Positions 35,636 through 46,099 of a stretch of DNA of 64,000 nucleotides are shown here, piece after piece. The stretch comes from Psychrobacter sp. PL19 (lineage in GTDB: Bacteria; Pseudomonadota; Gammaproteobacteria; Pseudomonadales; Moraxellaceae), in NCBI RefSeq assembly GCF_017875835.1, contig NZ_JAGING010000001.1, positions 2,108,001 to 2,172,000 on the forward strand. Reading direction: 5' to 3'. The stretch's first letter is position 1. Every line of letters starts with the position of its first letter. Both the position numbers and the translations under genes were made by a program. A model generated the notes under the pieces. The model saw only the letters and a list, made by a program, of their open reading frames with translations. It had not been told where the DNA came from and searched no databases.

Positions 35636-36106
35636 ATGATTCAATCTCAAATTAGCAACACTGCCCGCCAAGCACTAACAGATACCATCATTGCCGCCAA
35701 AGCTGAGAAAAGTTTGTCGTTCGAACAAATAGCCGCTGGTACTGGTCTTAGCGACGTCTATGTAACTGCCGCTCTACTGGGTCAGCATCCTTTACCTACT
35801 GAGGCTGCGCAAAAAGTTGGCGAAACCTTAGGTCTTGATGATGATGCTATCGTTTTACTACAAGCTATTCCGTTACGCGGTAGCGTTGGCAGTGAAATGC
35901 CGACCGACCCTACTATCTACAGATTCTACGAGATGATGCAGGTGTACGGTACTACTCTCAAAGCTTTGGTTCATGAACAATTTGGTGACGGCATCATCAG
36001 CGCTATCAACTTTAAAATGGATATCAAAAAAGTTGCAGACCCAGAAGGTGGTGACCGCGCGGTTATTATCCTTGATGGTAAGTTCTTGCCTTTCAAACCT
36101 TTTTAA
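35636..36106 (+). CDS. cynS: Cyanate hydratase (cyanase)
   Basis: Converts cyanate and bicarbonate to ammonia and two CO2. 156 residues, as usual. The N-terminal part is a helix-turn-helix-like bundle; the C-terminal domain holds the active-site Arg and Ser in [14 protein letters not shown] and [24 protein letters not shown] is the hallmark of cyanase. AAAAAAGGTA precedes the ATG. It is a decameric cytoplasmic enzyme. It sits between cynT and cynX in the standard order. Confidence 0.98.
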   Translation: MIQSQISNTARQALTDTIIAAKAEKSLSFEQIAAGTGLSDVYVTAALLGQHPLPTEAAQKVGETLGLDDDAIVLLQAIPLRGSVGSEMPTDPTIYRFYEMMQVYGTTLKALVHEQFGDGIISAINFKMDIKKVADPEGGDRAVIILDGKFLPFKPF

Positions 36107-36212
36107 CTGTGTCCCTAGACACTGGCCTCAAAAAGTCTTAAAAGCTTTTTAGAACGAGTACAGGGCTAAAATCATTACTAAAAATGCGACTAAAAAACTG
36201 TAATATGGCGAA

Positions 36213-36238
36213 AGTCGGCGCTCTGCGTCGGCTTTTTT
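36213..36238 (+). terminator. Terminator-like hairpin between cynS and cynX
   Basis: AGTCGGCGC pairs with GCGTCGGCT using two G-U pairs, then a six-T run at 36233-36238. It may end most cynT-cynS transcripts and reduce cynX expression. Confidence 0.75.
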
Positions 36239-36385
36239 CGGACATATTTAGTTATGTTTAACGACAGTCGCTATTGATTGAAACAGACACGCTATATAAA
36301 CCCGCACAACTGCTCAAAAATTTCTCTAAGCCACGTGGTACTAATTTTAAAGTAGATTAAGTATACAAAGGAAGGCCTTTTATTA

Positions 36386-37597
36386 ATGAGCACTGATCAC
36401 ATTTCTGCCACCGCACGCCAGTCATCATTGACCCTATTTTGGCCTATGATAGTGATTGCTGGATTGGCACTGACCCTACGCCCAACGATAACGTCTACCG
36501 GCCCTCTGCTAGAGGAAATTCGCTTGAGTACCGGTATAGGTTTGCAAGCGGCCTCATTACTAGTGGTGTTGCCCATGTTCTGTATGGGCGTGTTTCCTTT
36601 ACTGTTACCATGGGTGGGCAAACGGCTGAGCGAAAGTGCTTGGATAACGGGTGGACTAATCGCTATAGCATTAGCAGGCTTGTGGCGTCTGGAATTAGGA
36701 TCAGGTTGGACTCTGATTACTAGCGCGCTAATAGGCGGTACTGGTATCGCTATCGTACAGGCGATGGCGCCCGGCGTCGTAAAACGCTGGTATCCTAAGC
36801 GCGTACCGCTAGCGATGGGTATTTATTCAGCCTCACTAATGGCGGGTGGTGGAATTGCTGCTACGTTTAGCCCACTAGTGGCTGAGCATTATGGCAGCTG
36901 GCAAGCAGGCCTTGGTATATGGCTAATACTACCAGTCGTTGCCCTCTTGCTATGGTGGCTGAGACCATCGGAAGTGATGGAAACCAAGCATAACAGTGTA
37001 CCGGTCAATTTTTTTAAAAATCGTCGTGCCTGGTTACTGGCCAGTTATTTTGGCTTGGCCAACGCCGGTTATGCTTGTATGATCGCTTTTTTGCCGACTT
37101 ATGCTCGTGGTTTAGGTTGGAGCGCTCAGAGTAGCGGTGAGTTAATCGGTATCATGACTGTTTTTCAGGTGATCGGTGCGCTTGGTGCTCCTGCGCTCTC
37201 TTCTAGTCGCCTGGATCGACGCCCTTGGTTGTTTTTTGCAGTAGGTATTCAGATTATCGGCTTTGCAGGATTAATGCTAATGCCAGAGTCATTGCTGATT
37301 GTTTGGGCCGCCATGATAGGTTGTGGCCTGGGCGCTTGTTTTGCATTAACGCTGACCGTGGCGCTTGATCATTTATCACTCCCTAAATTAGCTGGTGCAC
37401 TGACCGCTTTTGTACAAGGCGTTGGTTTTATAATCACTGCAATCGTCCCTTACTTAGCCGGAGTTTTACGTGAAGGGACTGGTGATTTTCAGGCCGTTTG
37501 GCTGATGCTTTTGATCACGCTAATAGGTATGCTTGTGGTCACCACCAGATTTAACCCCAGCAGCTATGCTAAAGCCATGAATATGACTGATATTTAA
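36386..37597 (+). CDS. cynX: MFS transporter, CynX/NimT family (cyanate transport)
   Basis: Major facilitator superfamily protein, 403 residues, 12 predicted membrane segments. LTLRPTITSTGPLLEEIR near the N terminus is typical of the CynX/NimT cyanate and nitroimidazole family. It lies after cynS in the same direction, but 279 bases and a terminator separate them, so it may have its own promoter. GGAAGG precedes the ATG. Cyanate is the likely substrate by context. Confidence 0.88.
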   Translation: MSTDHISATARQSSLTLFWPMIVIAGLALTLRPTITSTGPLLEEIRLSTGIGLQAASLLVVLPMFCMGVFPLLLPWVGKRLSESAWITGGLIAIALAGLWRLELGSGWTLITSALIGGTGIAIVQAMAPGVVKRWYPKRVPLAMGIYSASLMAGGGIAATFSPLVAEHYGSWQAGLGIWLILPVVALLLWWLRPSEVMETKHNSVPVNFFKNRRAWLLASYFGLANAGYACMIAFLPTYARGLGWSAQSSGELIGIMTVFQVIGALGAPALSSSRLDRRPWLFFAVGIQIIGFAGLMLMPESLLIVWAAMIGCGLGACFALTLTVALDHLSLPKLAGALTAFVQGVGFIITAIVPYLAGVLREGTGDFQAVWLMLLITLIGMLVVTTRFNPSSYAKAMNMTDI

Positions 37598-37757
37598 TCA
37601 AGACTTGTTGATTACAGCTTATTAAAGAGTGTGTGTTGATTCAGGTTTATTGATTTATGTATGCTGAATAACGTATGAAAATTAAAGCAGTGTTAATTAG
37701 ATTATACTGACTGAGACCTATTAAGTTAGGCAAAAAAAATAATATTAAGGGTTTAAA

Positions 37758-38285
37758 ATGAAGAAATTACTTATATATGCGGCTCTTGCAACCTCTTTGT
37801 TATCGGTCACGGCTTGTGCCAGTACCTCACCAAACAATCAAATTATACCCAGTGCAACTAACTCTGGAGCTTATATGGCAACCATTCCTGTGTTAACGGG
37901 TGAGATGGCACAGAACATGATCAATGCCGCCGCCTTAGAAGCTAAAAAAGATCAACTAATGGTGTCCGTAACGGTGGTTGATCGCTCAGGACAGACGTTG
38001 GCCGTTTTGAGAGATCACCGAGCAGGCGTGCATACCATTCGTGCCAGTTATAAAAAAGCATATACCGCCAATTCACAAAAAAGAGAAACTGCGGACATTG
38101 CTAAGGGTATCAAAGACGGTAGTATTCCTGCTGACATTCGGTATTTAGATGAAAATATATTGATGTTAGATGGCGGCGTTCCCATTTATATCGATGGTGT
38201 TGTGGTTGGTGGCATCGGAGTAGGCGGTGCGCATGGTAGTGAAGATGTGCGGATTGCCAAAGCAGGCATAAAGGCTTTGGATTAA
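37758..38285 (+). CDS. GlcG/HbpS-family haem-binding-like lipoprotein
   Basis: A 175-residue protein with a lipoprotein signal peptide (LLSVTACAS; Cys at about 21). Residues 45-175 form a GlcG/HbpS domain: [21 protein letters not shown] and [18 protein letters not shown] repeats near the end. Members bind haem or degradation products in some bacteria, but many have no known role. TTAAGGGTTTAAA precedes the ATG. It is a single gene ending in the terminator at 38332-38358. Confidence 0.85.
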   Translation: MKKLLIYAALATSLLSVTACASTSPNNQIIPSATNSGAYMATIPVLTGEMAQNMINAAALEAKKDQLMVSVTVVDRSGQTLAVLRDHRAGVHTIRASYKKAYTANSQKRETADIAKGIKDGSIPADIRYLDENILMLDGGVPIYIDGVVVGGIGVGGAHGSEDVRIAKAGIKALD

Positions 38286-38331
38286 GTCTGTACTCACAAA
38301 TCTGTATTTACACATCTGTATTTACAAAAAG

Positions 38332-38358
38332 ATAGAGCCATTATCGGCTCTATTTTTT
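38332..38358 (+). terminator. Rho-independent terminator after the GlcG-like gene
   Basis: ATAGAGCC (38332-38339) pairs with GGCTCTAT (38346-38353), followed by a T run. It also lies 61 bases beyond the 3' end of the opposing UvrA-like gene. Confidence 0.85.
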
Positions 38359-38418
38359 ATGCTATGAATTAACATCACTTTATGAGGTTTCTAAATGCTA
38401 CTTTTAAGGCAGTTCTTT

Positions 38419-41028
38419 TTAAGAGTTGCACTCTGCCATTAAGAAGGGCGCCGTTTGGCTTATTTCTGAACAAGCCACTTCTTCAGGTGCGCCTTGAGCA
38501 ACAATAAGTCCGCCTTTATCGCCAGCACCTGGGCCGATATCGATAACCCAATCGCTATTACTGGCAACCTGCATATCGTGTTCGACCATAATGACGGTAT
38601 TGCCAGCGTCAACCAACCCGTTCAATTGTGACATCAACATCGATACGTCTGCAGGATGTAAGCCGGTGGTCGGTTCATCAAGCACATAAAGAGTGTTGCC
38701 ACGCTGGGTGCGTTGCAGTTCAGTGGCCAGTTTGATCCGCTGGGCTTCACCGCCAGATAGTTCAGTGGCTGGCTGGCCGAGTTTTAAGTAGCCCAGTCCG
38801 ACTTGCAGCAAGGCATTTAGCGCGCGCAAAATGGCAGGCTCATCTGCAAAGAACTCATAGGCGGATTCAACCGTCAGAGCGAGCACTTCGGCAATATTTT
38901 TATCACGATAGGTGATTTCAAGGGTTTTGTCATTGTAGCGCTGTCCATGACAGACTTGGCATGGCGAATAAACGCTAGGAAGAAATAACAGCTCGACCAT
39001 GACAAAGCCGAGGCCTTCGCAATTGGGGCAGCGCCCTTTTACCGTATTGAACGAAAAGCGACCCATATCGTAGCGACGTGCTTTTGCTTCTGGGGTCAAC
39101 GCAAACAACTTACGGACATGATCGAACATGCCGGTATAGGTGGCCAGGTTTGAGCGAGGACTACGACCGATTGCTTTTTGATCAACGGTTACTAGTCGCT
39201 TTACGTGACTCATTCCAGCAACAATCTGCCCACCGGTTGGTGTTTCCAACTCTTGTTCGAGTAAATCAGCTTCGCCAGTTGGCGCTGCAATTATAGATTG
39301 TTGTCCTAGTGACTCATAAATGAGTTCGACCAGGGCTTGACTCACTAAACTTGATTTACCGGAACCGGATACCCCAGTAACGGTAGTCATCACGCCTAAC
39401 GGAAACTCAATGTCTAAATTTTGTAGGTTGTTACGCTCAACTCCTGCTAGCTTGAGCCAAGCCATCGGCGCTCTTGGGGTGTGTTTAATTTTCGCATCGG
39501 TGGTAAAAAGATAGCGGCCAGTGTGTGACCTAGCCACTTCGCGTAAACCATCTATAGGCCCACTGTAAATAACCTCGCCGCCATGAGTACCAGCATCTGG
39601 TCCAACGTCTACTATCCAATCGGCGTGTCTGATAACGCTAACATCGTGCTCAACCACAAATACTGAGTTGCCAGCGACTATTAGTTCATCCAAGGCACTT
39701 AATAACGCTTGAGTATCTGCGGGGTGTAAACCTGCGGAGGGCTCATCAAGGACGTAAACTACTCCGAACAGTTGCGAGCGAATTTGGGTGGCAAGCCGTA
39801 AGCGTTGCAACTCACCTGGAGATAAAGTAGGGGTGGTGCGCTCAAGCGACAAGTAACCCAAGCCCAGCATCGTCAGGGCCTCAACTCGAGACAGAACATC
39901 GCGGGCGATGCGCTGAGCGACGATTGCTTTTTCTCGATCTTTCATGTTATCAGTAGGTTTGTTATTGGCAGCAGCCTGAAGCTTGAGAGCAACTTCGGTC
40001 AAGGTCAACTGCGACAACTCACCAATATCTAGTCCTGCAAATTTGACTGACAGCGATGCTTGCTTTAATTTTTTGCCGTGACATTCTGGACAGACAGATA
40101 TCTGCATAAATTGGGACACACGTTTTTTAGTGCGAGGGCTTTGGGTGGTGGCAAAAGAGTGCAAAACAAAGTGTTTAGCACTTGCAAAGGTACCCATATA
40201 ATTGGGCTCTTCTTCTTTTACAATTGCTTCGCGTACTTGTTCACCGCTATATTCTGGATAGACAGGTACTGTCGGGGTTTCGTCAGTAAACAAGATCCAA
40301 TCGCGGGTTTTTTTCGGTAACGACCGCCACGGCGTATCGATGTCATAGCCAAGAGTCACCAATATACGGCTCAGGTTTTTACCTTGCCATGCAGGTGGCC
40401 AGGCTGCAATGGCCCGTTCTCGAATGGTTTTGGTATCATCGGGAACCAGCAGCTTTTCAGTTACCTCAAACACGCGACCGATACCAGAGCAGACAGGGCA
40501 GGCGCCGTCGGGGGTGTTAGGCGAAAACGCATCTGCATAGAGCATGTCCTGACCGGCAGGGTAGTCACCAGCCCGTGAATAAAGCATGCGCAACCCGTTA
40601 GAAATTGTGGTAATACTGCCAACCGATGAGCGCACAGAGGGTGTGCCACGCTGTTGTTGTAGTGCGACTGCTGGTGGCAGCCCCGTTATTGAATCAACAT
40701 CGGGCTCGTCAACTTGGTCTATCAAGCGCCGCGCATAAGGCGATACGGTATCAAGGTAACGACGTTGTGACTCTGCAAACAAGGTACCAAAAGCCAGTGA
40801 TGATTTTCCTGAGCCTGATATCCCAGTAAAAACCACCAGCGCATCACGAGGTAAATCGATATCAACATTCTTTAAGTTATGAACGCGGGCACCCCTTACT
40901 TGAATGCTATTATTAGTATCACGAAGATCGGTATCGCGGGGGCTAGTATTATGGAGCGTGTCTTTAGCTTGACTCTGATTCGCTATTGGATTGCTATTGT
41001 TTACTAGGTCGTTATTGGTGGTCGCCAT
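38419..41028 (-). CDS. UvrA-like ABC ATPase (UvrA2 type)
   Basis: 869 residues with two ABC ATPase halves. The first Walker [10 protein letters not shown] is at 69-77; the second GVSGSGKSS is near 560. Signature [12 protein letters not shown] and [12 protein letters not shown] and Walker [11 protein letters not shown] and [10 protein letters not shown] are complete. Zinc-binding CPVC...and CxxC loops and the UvrA DNA-binding fold are present, but the protein is shorter than canonical UvrA (about 940). The N terminus has a Ser/Asn/Asp-rich tail of 40 residues. This is the UvrA2 type, linked to DNA repair or drug resistance rather than being the main UvrA. An AGGAG site precedes the ATG. Confidence 0.9.
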   Translation of the reverse strand: MATTNNDLVNNSNPIANQSQAKDTLHNTSPRDTDLRDTNNSIQVRGARVHNLKNVDIDLPRDALVVFTGISGSGKSSLAFGTLFAESQRRYLDTVSPYARRLIDQVDEPDVDSITGLPPAVALQQQRGTPSVRSSVGSITTISNGLRMLYSRAGDYPAGQDMLYADAFSPNTPDGACPVCSGIGRVFEVTEKLLVPDDTKTIRERAIAAWPPAWQGKNLSRILVTLGYDIDTPWRSLPKKTRDWILFTDETPTVPVYPEYSGEQVREAIVKEEEPNYMGTFASAKHFVLHSFATTQSPRTKKRVSQFMQISVCPECHGKKLKQASLSVKFAGLDIGELSQLTLTEVALKLQAAANNKPTDNMKDREKAIVAQRIARDVLSRVEALTMLGLGYLSLERTTPTLSPGELQRLRLATQIRSQLFGVVYVLDEPSAGLHPADTQALLSALDELIVAGNSVFVVEHDVSVIRHADWIVDVGPDAGTHGGEVIYSGPIDGLREVARSHTGRYLFTTDAKIKHTPRAPMAWLKLAGVERNNLQNLDIEFPLGVMTTVTGVSGSGKSSLVSQALVELIYESLGQQSIIAAPTGEADLLEQELETPTGGQIVAGMSHVKRLVTVDQKAIGRSPRSNLATYTGMFDHVRKLFALTPEAKARRYDMGRFSFNTVKGRCPNCEGLGFVMVELLFLPSVYSPCQVCHGQRYNDKTLEITYRDKNIAEVLALTVESAYEFFADEPAILRALNALLQVGLGYLKLGQPATELSGGEAQRIKLATELQRTQRGNTLYVLDEPTTGLHPADVSMLMSQLNGLVDAGNTVIMVEHDMQVASNSDWVIDIGPGAGDKGGLIVAQGAPEEVACSEISQTAPFLMAECNS

Positions 41029-41784
41029 AAAAAGGCTACTCCTATTGAATTATATTTTTTAATTTTCGCTGTGGTTGGGTTATGCCGGTCAAAGTGTTTA
41101 GCTGGTTGAATGCGCCCTTTAATAGGCCCCTTAAGGCAACTTTAGGGCATTTAGACTTGAGATTGAACTCAGTTTTTTTGAATAAGAATTACTGTACTAT
41201 GAGTTCTGAATTGATGGCTGTCGGTACGTACTAACATTATCTTATTTTAATACCAGTAGCCTGCTTCGTTTAGCGTAGTTTAGTAAGCCTATTTTTATAG
41301 TTGTAACTATTGCAGCTAATGACTTTACTAAAGTTAGGAAATACAATATTTTCTTAACTTTCTCTGTGTGGTAGAATTAGCGGCATTAATACCAGCGACT
41401 ATTGGTCAATCAGTCATATAAATTATCAATCATATGAGAGTTTTAATATAAAAATGAATATGCCAATCTAATTGTACCTCTGTCCGTAACTTATTGCTTA
41501 TTATAGTAATACCCCTCTTCTAAAGCGTTTTGCGCCTTTTTCTGCGTGATCGCATTGCTTTATTATCTATCTTACTAATCGATTTATAAGTTAAGTTTCT
41601 AAAATCAGGGTATTCAAAATAGTATTTATAATTAAGACCTTTAAATAATATCTAGTATCTTCTCAGCATATTTAATAGGCTCAAGAGCGTAGCTGGAAGA
41701 TTATAGAGGGCTAATACTGTATTTTTTTATCTTAAACTTATCGATTATTAAAATAATAAATCCGTAAATAAGACTGAGTTAAAA
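41029..41784. other. 756-base intergenic stretch without a recognised gene
   Basis: AT-rich sequence between the UvrA-like gene and the SulP gene, which diverge. It must contain both promoters. I see no ORF with a ribosome-binding site, no long palindrome and no copy of the dispersed repeat. Confidence 0.6.
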
Positions 41785-43284
41785 ATGTTAAATGTTATTA
41801 AAGAGCATTGGCTATCAAATGTTAGAGGCGATATTTTAGCGGGTATGGTGGTCGCCTTAGCGCTTATTCCCGAAGCCATTGCCTTTTCAATTATTGCTGG
41901 TGTCGACCCACAGGTGGGTCTTTATGCCTCGTTTTGTATCGCAGTGGTTATCGCTTTCGTTGGCGGCCGGCCAGCGATGATTTCTGCCGCTACTGGTGCC
42001 ATGGCTTTATTAATGGTCACGCTAGTCAAAGATCATGGTTTACAGTACTTGCTGGCAGCAACTGTGTTGACAGGGGTTTTACAGGTTATCTTTGGTTTCT
42101 TAAAACTGGGTAATCTGATGAAGTACGTTTCTCAGTCAGTTATTATTGGTTTTATTAATGCCTTAGCCATTTTAATTTTTATGTCGCAACTTCCTGAGTT
42201 AATGCCGCAAGCGGGCTCCAATTTATGGCATGTCTATGCTCTGGTTGCTTTAGGGTTAATCATAATATATGGTTATCCTCACATTCCAAAAATTGGCAAG
42301 ATCATTCCTTCACCCTTGGTTTGCATCGTATTGGTGACTATATTGGCCATTGTATTTGGTGCAGAGGCACGAACTATCAGTGACATGGGCCAGTTGCCGG
42401 ATACCCTGCCAATTTTCTTATTACCTGATATTCCTCTAAATATGGATACCTTGCGTATTATCTTGCCTTACTCTATTAGTTTGGCCATAGTCGGTTTGTT
42501 AGAATCTATGATGACCTTGAGTATTGTAGATGACCTAACGGACACCAAAGGCGATCGTAATAAAGAATGCAAAGGTCAGGGAATGGCAAATATGGTTAGT
42601 GGTTTCTTTGGTGGTATGGCAGGTTGTGCGATGATTGGTCAGTCTATAATCAACGTAAAATCAGGCGGCTTTACTCGTTTATCGACCTTAATTGCTGGGT
42701 TGTTTTTATTATTGATGGTGGTCTTTTTAAGCGACTGGTTGAAGATTATTCCAATGGCCGCGTTAGTGGCGGTTATGATTATGGTATCGGTTGGTACCTT
42801 TAACTGGGGCTCTTTTAAGGAGCTCAAGACCAAACCTCTACAGAGTAATTTAGTAATGATCACCACGGTTGCGGTGGTCGTAGCCACCCATAACTTAGCT
42901 TATGGGGTCTTAATTGGTGTTCTGTTATCGGCATTATTCTTTGCTAATAAGATTGAGCGTTATATGAGTGTCGATACGCAACTGGATGAATCAAAGCAAA
43001 CACGTTACTATCGAGTGAATGGCCAAGTCTTTTTCTCATCTGCAGAGCGCTTAATAGAATCATTTGATATTAAGGAGGCGATCCCTAATGTGGTTATTAA
43101 TGTCTCTGAGGCTCATTTTTGGGATGTGACAGCAGTCGCTGCTATTGACAAAGTTATTATTAAGTTTCGCCGAGAAGGCACCGAAGTTGAGCTGATAGGC
43201 CTTAATGAGGCCAGCCAAGCGATGGTAGAAAAGTTCGGTGTTCATGACAAATCAGACGCCGCTAATAACTTAAGTGCTCATTAA
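41785..43284 (+). CDS. SulP-family anion transporter with STAS domain
   Basis: Inner-membrane transporter of 499 residues. [20 protein letters not shown] is the SulP signature, followed by [33 protein letters not shown] stretch and a short STAS domain (from about 410) complete it. It is shorter than the SulP protein at 18113 and not closely related to it. Proteins of this size are often bicarbonate or sulfate carriers. The next gene, 55 bases on, is a universal stress protein, and the two are likely one transcript. The substrate is unknown; closeness to the cyn operon makes bicarbonate an idea only. Confidence 0.9.
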   Translation: MLNVIKEHWLSNVRGDILAGMVVALALIPEAIAFSIIAGVDPQVGLYASFCIAVVIAFVGGRPAMISAATGAMALLMVTLVKDHGLQYLLAATVLTGVLQVIFGFLKLGNLMKYVSQSVIIGFINALAILIFMSQLPELMPQAGSNLWHVYALVALGLIIIYGYPHIPKIGKIIPSPLVCIVLVTILAIVFGAEARTISDMGQLPDTLPIFLLPDIPLNMDTLRIILPYSISLAIVGLLESMMTLSIVDDLTDTKGDRNKECKGQGMANMVSGFFGGMAGCAMIGQSIINVKSGGFTRLSTLIAGLFLLLMVVFLSDWLKIIPMAALVAVMIMVSVGTFNWGSFKELKTKPLQSNLVMITTVAVVVATHNLAYGVLIGVLLSALFFANKIERYMSVDTQLDESKQTRYYRVNGQVFFSSAERLIESFDIKEAIPNVVINVSEAHFWDVTAVAAIDKVIIKFRREGTEVELIGLNEASQAMVEKFGVHDKSDAANNLSAH

Positions 43285-43339
43285 ACGCTCGTTAAGGGCT
43301 TGTTGATAACTTTATTCACTCAAGAATTAAGGATAAATT

Positions 43340-44200
43340 ATGACCACAGAACAGCATATTTTAGCTTGTATCGATGGATCGGCAGTCACTGAATCCGTTT
43401 GTAACTACGCTGCATGGTACGCCAGTCGCTTAGATTTACCGGTGGCACTATTACATGTTAGCGATATCCCTGCGTCGTCCAGGCGCGACTTGTCCGGTGC
43501 GATAGGGGTGAACAGTCGCCAGTTTTTATTAGAAGAATTAACCCAGCTCGATGAACAAAGAGCGAAGGTAGTGAACAGTTATAGTAATGCCTTAGTACAA
43601 GATGCAAAAAGTCATATCAACAGTGATTTTGATGTGGAAGTTAGCATTTATCAACGCCGCGGCAAGTTATTACCCGCTATTGAACACTTTGAAGCAAAAA
43701 ATCGTGCCATTGTTATGGGGCGGCGCGGAGAAGATCATAAAAATGATCGAATCAATATTGGTAGCCAAATCGAAACGGTGGCACGCGCATCACACATACC
43801 TATCCTGATTTGTTCAGAGGAGTTTACCGCCCCTACCTCATACATGATCGCATTTGATGCCAGTGAAACGGCCATTAAAGCGATCCAAATGATTGCAAAG
43901 AGCCCACTGTTAAAAGGGTTGCAAGGTCATATTGTGATGATAGGCAATCATGATGACTATGCTAAAGAAAGCTTAGCAGCGGCATTTCAGCAATTAGATT
44001 CATCGGGCTTTACAGTAGAGGCTCATCACTTACCTGAGTCTGATGCTGTTGACACACTATTGGCATTTCAAGCAAACAATAATGTCGATATTATCGTGGT
44101 TGGGGCTTACAGTGGTTCCAAGTGGCGGCAATTGTTTCTGGGTAGTACAACGACACAAATTATTGCTAGCACACTGTCACCGGTTATTTTGGTGCATTAG
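43340..44200 (+). CDS. Tandem-domain universal stress protein
   Basis: 286 residues made of two UspA domains, about 1-150 and 158-286. The ATP-binding glycine motif GxxGxx(9)GS appears in each: VMGRRGEDHKN with IGSQIETV in the first and VVGAYSGSKW with LGSTTTQI in the second. AAGGATAAATT precedes the ATG. It follows the SulP gene by 55 bases. Pairing of SulP transporters with Usp proteins is common and may reflect regulation of transport by nucleotide state. The fusion of two domains is usual in gammaproteobacteria. Confidence 0.9.
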   Translation: MTTEQHILACIDGSAVTESVCNYAAWYASRLDLPVALLHVSDIPASSRRDLSGAIGVNSRQFLLEELTQLDEQRAKVVNSYSNALVQDAKSHINSDFDVEVSIYQRRGKLLPAIEHFEAKNRAIVMGRRGEDHKNDRINIGSQIETVARASHIPILICSEEFTAPTSYMIAFDASETAIKAIQMIAKSPLLKGLQGHIVMIGNHDDYAKESLAAAFQQLDSSGFTVEAHHLPESDAVDTLLAFQANNNVDIIVVGAYSGSKWRQLFLGSTTTQIIASTLSPVILVH

Positions 44201-44300
44201 GGCGCCTTAGGTTTTGATTGTTACTACTGATGATAATAATCTATCAACATCCTCATTATATATAGCCAGTTCAAAATAAAATAGGTGCATTTGTGTCAGC

Positions 44301-44390
44301 GTGCTACTGGTATAAATTTTTCTTGCTTGCTGTTCACAAGTGTGACGGAGGCTGCGAAAAATTCATAATAGTAGCACTGTATCTCTTTTA
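44301..44390. repeat. Diverged relative of the dispersed repeat, copy F
   Basis: GTGCTACTGGTATAAATTTTT, then GCTTGCTGT, and a closing arm ATAATAGTAGCAC; the outer arms GTGCTACT and AGTAGCAC pair perfectly. It shares the core GCTTGCTGT and the stem layout of copies A-E but lacks their outer ends and has changed in between. Confidence 0.6.
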
Positions 44391-44430
44391 AATTGGATTT
44401 ACCATATCTATCTCTTGCGCATTCGCTATT

Positions 44431-45312
44431 TTAAGTAGGCTCTCTAAGCGCTTTTTTGTTTAAAACAAACACCAGAACTGCCCCTAAAATGATCGTGCTT
44501 GCTATTATAAATCGCATGGTCAACTGCTCAGATAGAAAGAGCGCACCACCAATAGCCGCAAGCACGGGTACGCAAAACTGTACGACTGCCGCTTGGGTAC
44601 TTTTTAACAGCGGCATAGCAGCATACCAAAGGATATAGCCCATACCTGAGGTAATCGCCCCTGAAGTACTCGCTAATAATATTCCTTCAATGCTGATGTC
44701 TTGTATGTGGCTTATACCGACTAACAACAATAGGGGAATGGCGACTAAGCTCCTTATAAAGTTAAAGCTTGTGGTTCTAAGCGGTGATACACACACTTGA
44801 CCGCGTATACTGTATATACCCCATGCCATACCGCTAATGGCCATAATTGCTGCCCCAAACAGTGATGGTACCGCTGCTGAAGGCAGCATTAAGTAGACAA
44901 AACCTGCTATTGCGACCACAAAAGCTGCCCACTGCAATGCGCTTAATTGCTCTTTTTTATAGATACCCCAACCTATCATGGTCAGTTGTACGGCTGAAAA
45001 TAAAATAAGTGCCCCCGTACCCGCATCCAGTTCTACATAGGCAATCGAAAAACACAGTGCGTAAAACAATAAGCTAATGCTACTTAGCCAGCTGCCTTTG
45101 TCCTTTAAAATAGCCGGGTTAAATGTGGCTTTACGTTTTAAATTATAAGTATAAATCACCATAATAATGCCTAAAGAGGCGGCACCACTGAGCAGACGAA
45201 TAATAGTAAAGTTCCATGGATCGATATAACCCTCAACTAGGGCCATTCTACAAAAAATAGAGTTTGCGGCAAATGCAATTAAAGCAATAATTGTGTACAA
45301 CGTGGCTTTCAA
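44431..45312 (-). CDS. EamA/DMT-family transporter
   Basis: 293-residue drug/metabolite transporter with ten predicted membrane segments and two EamA halves (about 1-140 and 150-290). The start is a TTG at 45312, preceded by TAAGGATT; no in-frame ATG is better placed. AVVQFCVPVLAAIGGALFLSE is typical of the second half. The cargo (amino acids, drugs, purines) cannot be told from sequence. It stands alone. Confidence 0.87.
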   Translation of the reverse strand: MKATLYTIIALIAFAANSIFCRMALVEGYIDPWNFTIIRLLSGAASLGIIMVIYTYNLKRKATFNPAILKDKGSWLSSISLLFYALCFSIAYVELDAGTGALILFSAVQLTMIGWGIYKKEQLSALQWAAFVVAIAGFVYLMLPSAAVPSLFGAAIMAISGMAWGIYSIRGQVCVSPLRTTSFNFIRSLVAIPLLLLVGISHIQDISIEGILLASTSGAITSGMGYILWYAAMPLLKSTQAAVVQFCVPVLAAIGGALFLSEQLTMRFIIASTIILGAVLVFVLNKKALREPT

Positions 45313-45511
45313 AAATAATCCTTAGCGTGCGTAGTGGGGGTATAGCGATAGCAAAAATTTGAGCTGGGAAAGAGTGAAGCACTGCGTTGCACTAAACACA
45401 AGGAAATTTTTTAAGTGAGTTTTTATAAAAGATTATAAGGTAAGGTAATAAGTGTGGTAAGTCAGTGATAGCCTTATGTGCGAGCTACTTTGATGTATTA
45501 AATAATAAGAC

Positions 45512-46099
45512 TCAACTCTGTATTTTATTAAGCCAATCGACTACTTGCTGAACTCTTTCATTCCTATTCCCACCAATCTGGCGGAATATCTTATCATGGT
45601 GAACCAGCTCATCTGCAAAGCGAGCGCTTATTTCTTCGCGTTCATGTGGACTATCACGTAAGTCGTCAGCGACCCAGGGTATATCGGCTTTGGTCAATAA
45701 GATTAAGTCATAATTATGTGCCAATGCTGCCTGTGTGATGGCATCAGGGCAGTCGCCGTAATACCAGTTGGCGTAAACCATCAGCTCGAATAAACTGGTA
45801 TCACAAAACAGGTAGCCCGTAGTTTGTTCAACCTGCTGAGCCAGCTCATTTTCTAAGTCTATTTGACCTTGAGCTATGGGCAATAAATCGTCCCAGGTAC
45901 AGATTTTTTGCTCGCTATCCCATTTTGCCTGCAAGTAGGTGCGCATATATTCTGGTACCCATGGGCTGTTAAAATGTACGGCCAAATCACGACATAAGCT
46001 AGTCTTACCCGTGCTTTCTGCACCTAAGATGGCTATCTTGATGATCGATTTAGGCGTATGCTGCGTTAAATTGAATGCGGTAGCGTCGCTGCCATTCAT
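45512..46099 (-). CDS. NadR-like nicotinamide riboside kinase (AAA ATPase)
   Basis: 195 residues from the ATG at 46099 (MNGSDATAFNL), preceded by GGGCC; an upstream ATG would add a stretch that mirrors the pnuC gene out of frame. ILGAESTGKTS is the Walker A typical of the NadR C-terminal domain. The conserved FCDTSLFEL and VWVPEYMRTYLQ patterns match nicotinamide riboside kinases. The NadR regulatory and adenylyltransferase domains are absent. It overlaps pnuC by 50 bases, so import and phosphorylation of nicotinamide riboside are coupled. It would yield NMN for NAD salvage. Confidence 0.85.
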   Translation of the reverse strand: MNGSDATAFNLTQHTPKSIIKIAILGAESTGKTSLCRDLAVHFNSPWVPEYMRTYLQAKWDSEQKICTWDDLLPIAQGQIDLENELAQQVEQTTGYLFCDTSLFELMVYANWYYGDCPDAITQAALAHNYDLILLTKADIPWVADDLRDSPHEREEISARFADELVHHDKIFRQIGGNRNERVQQVVDWLNKIQS

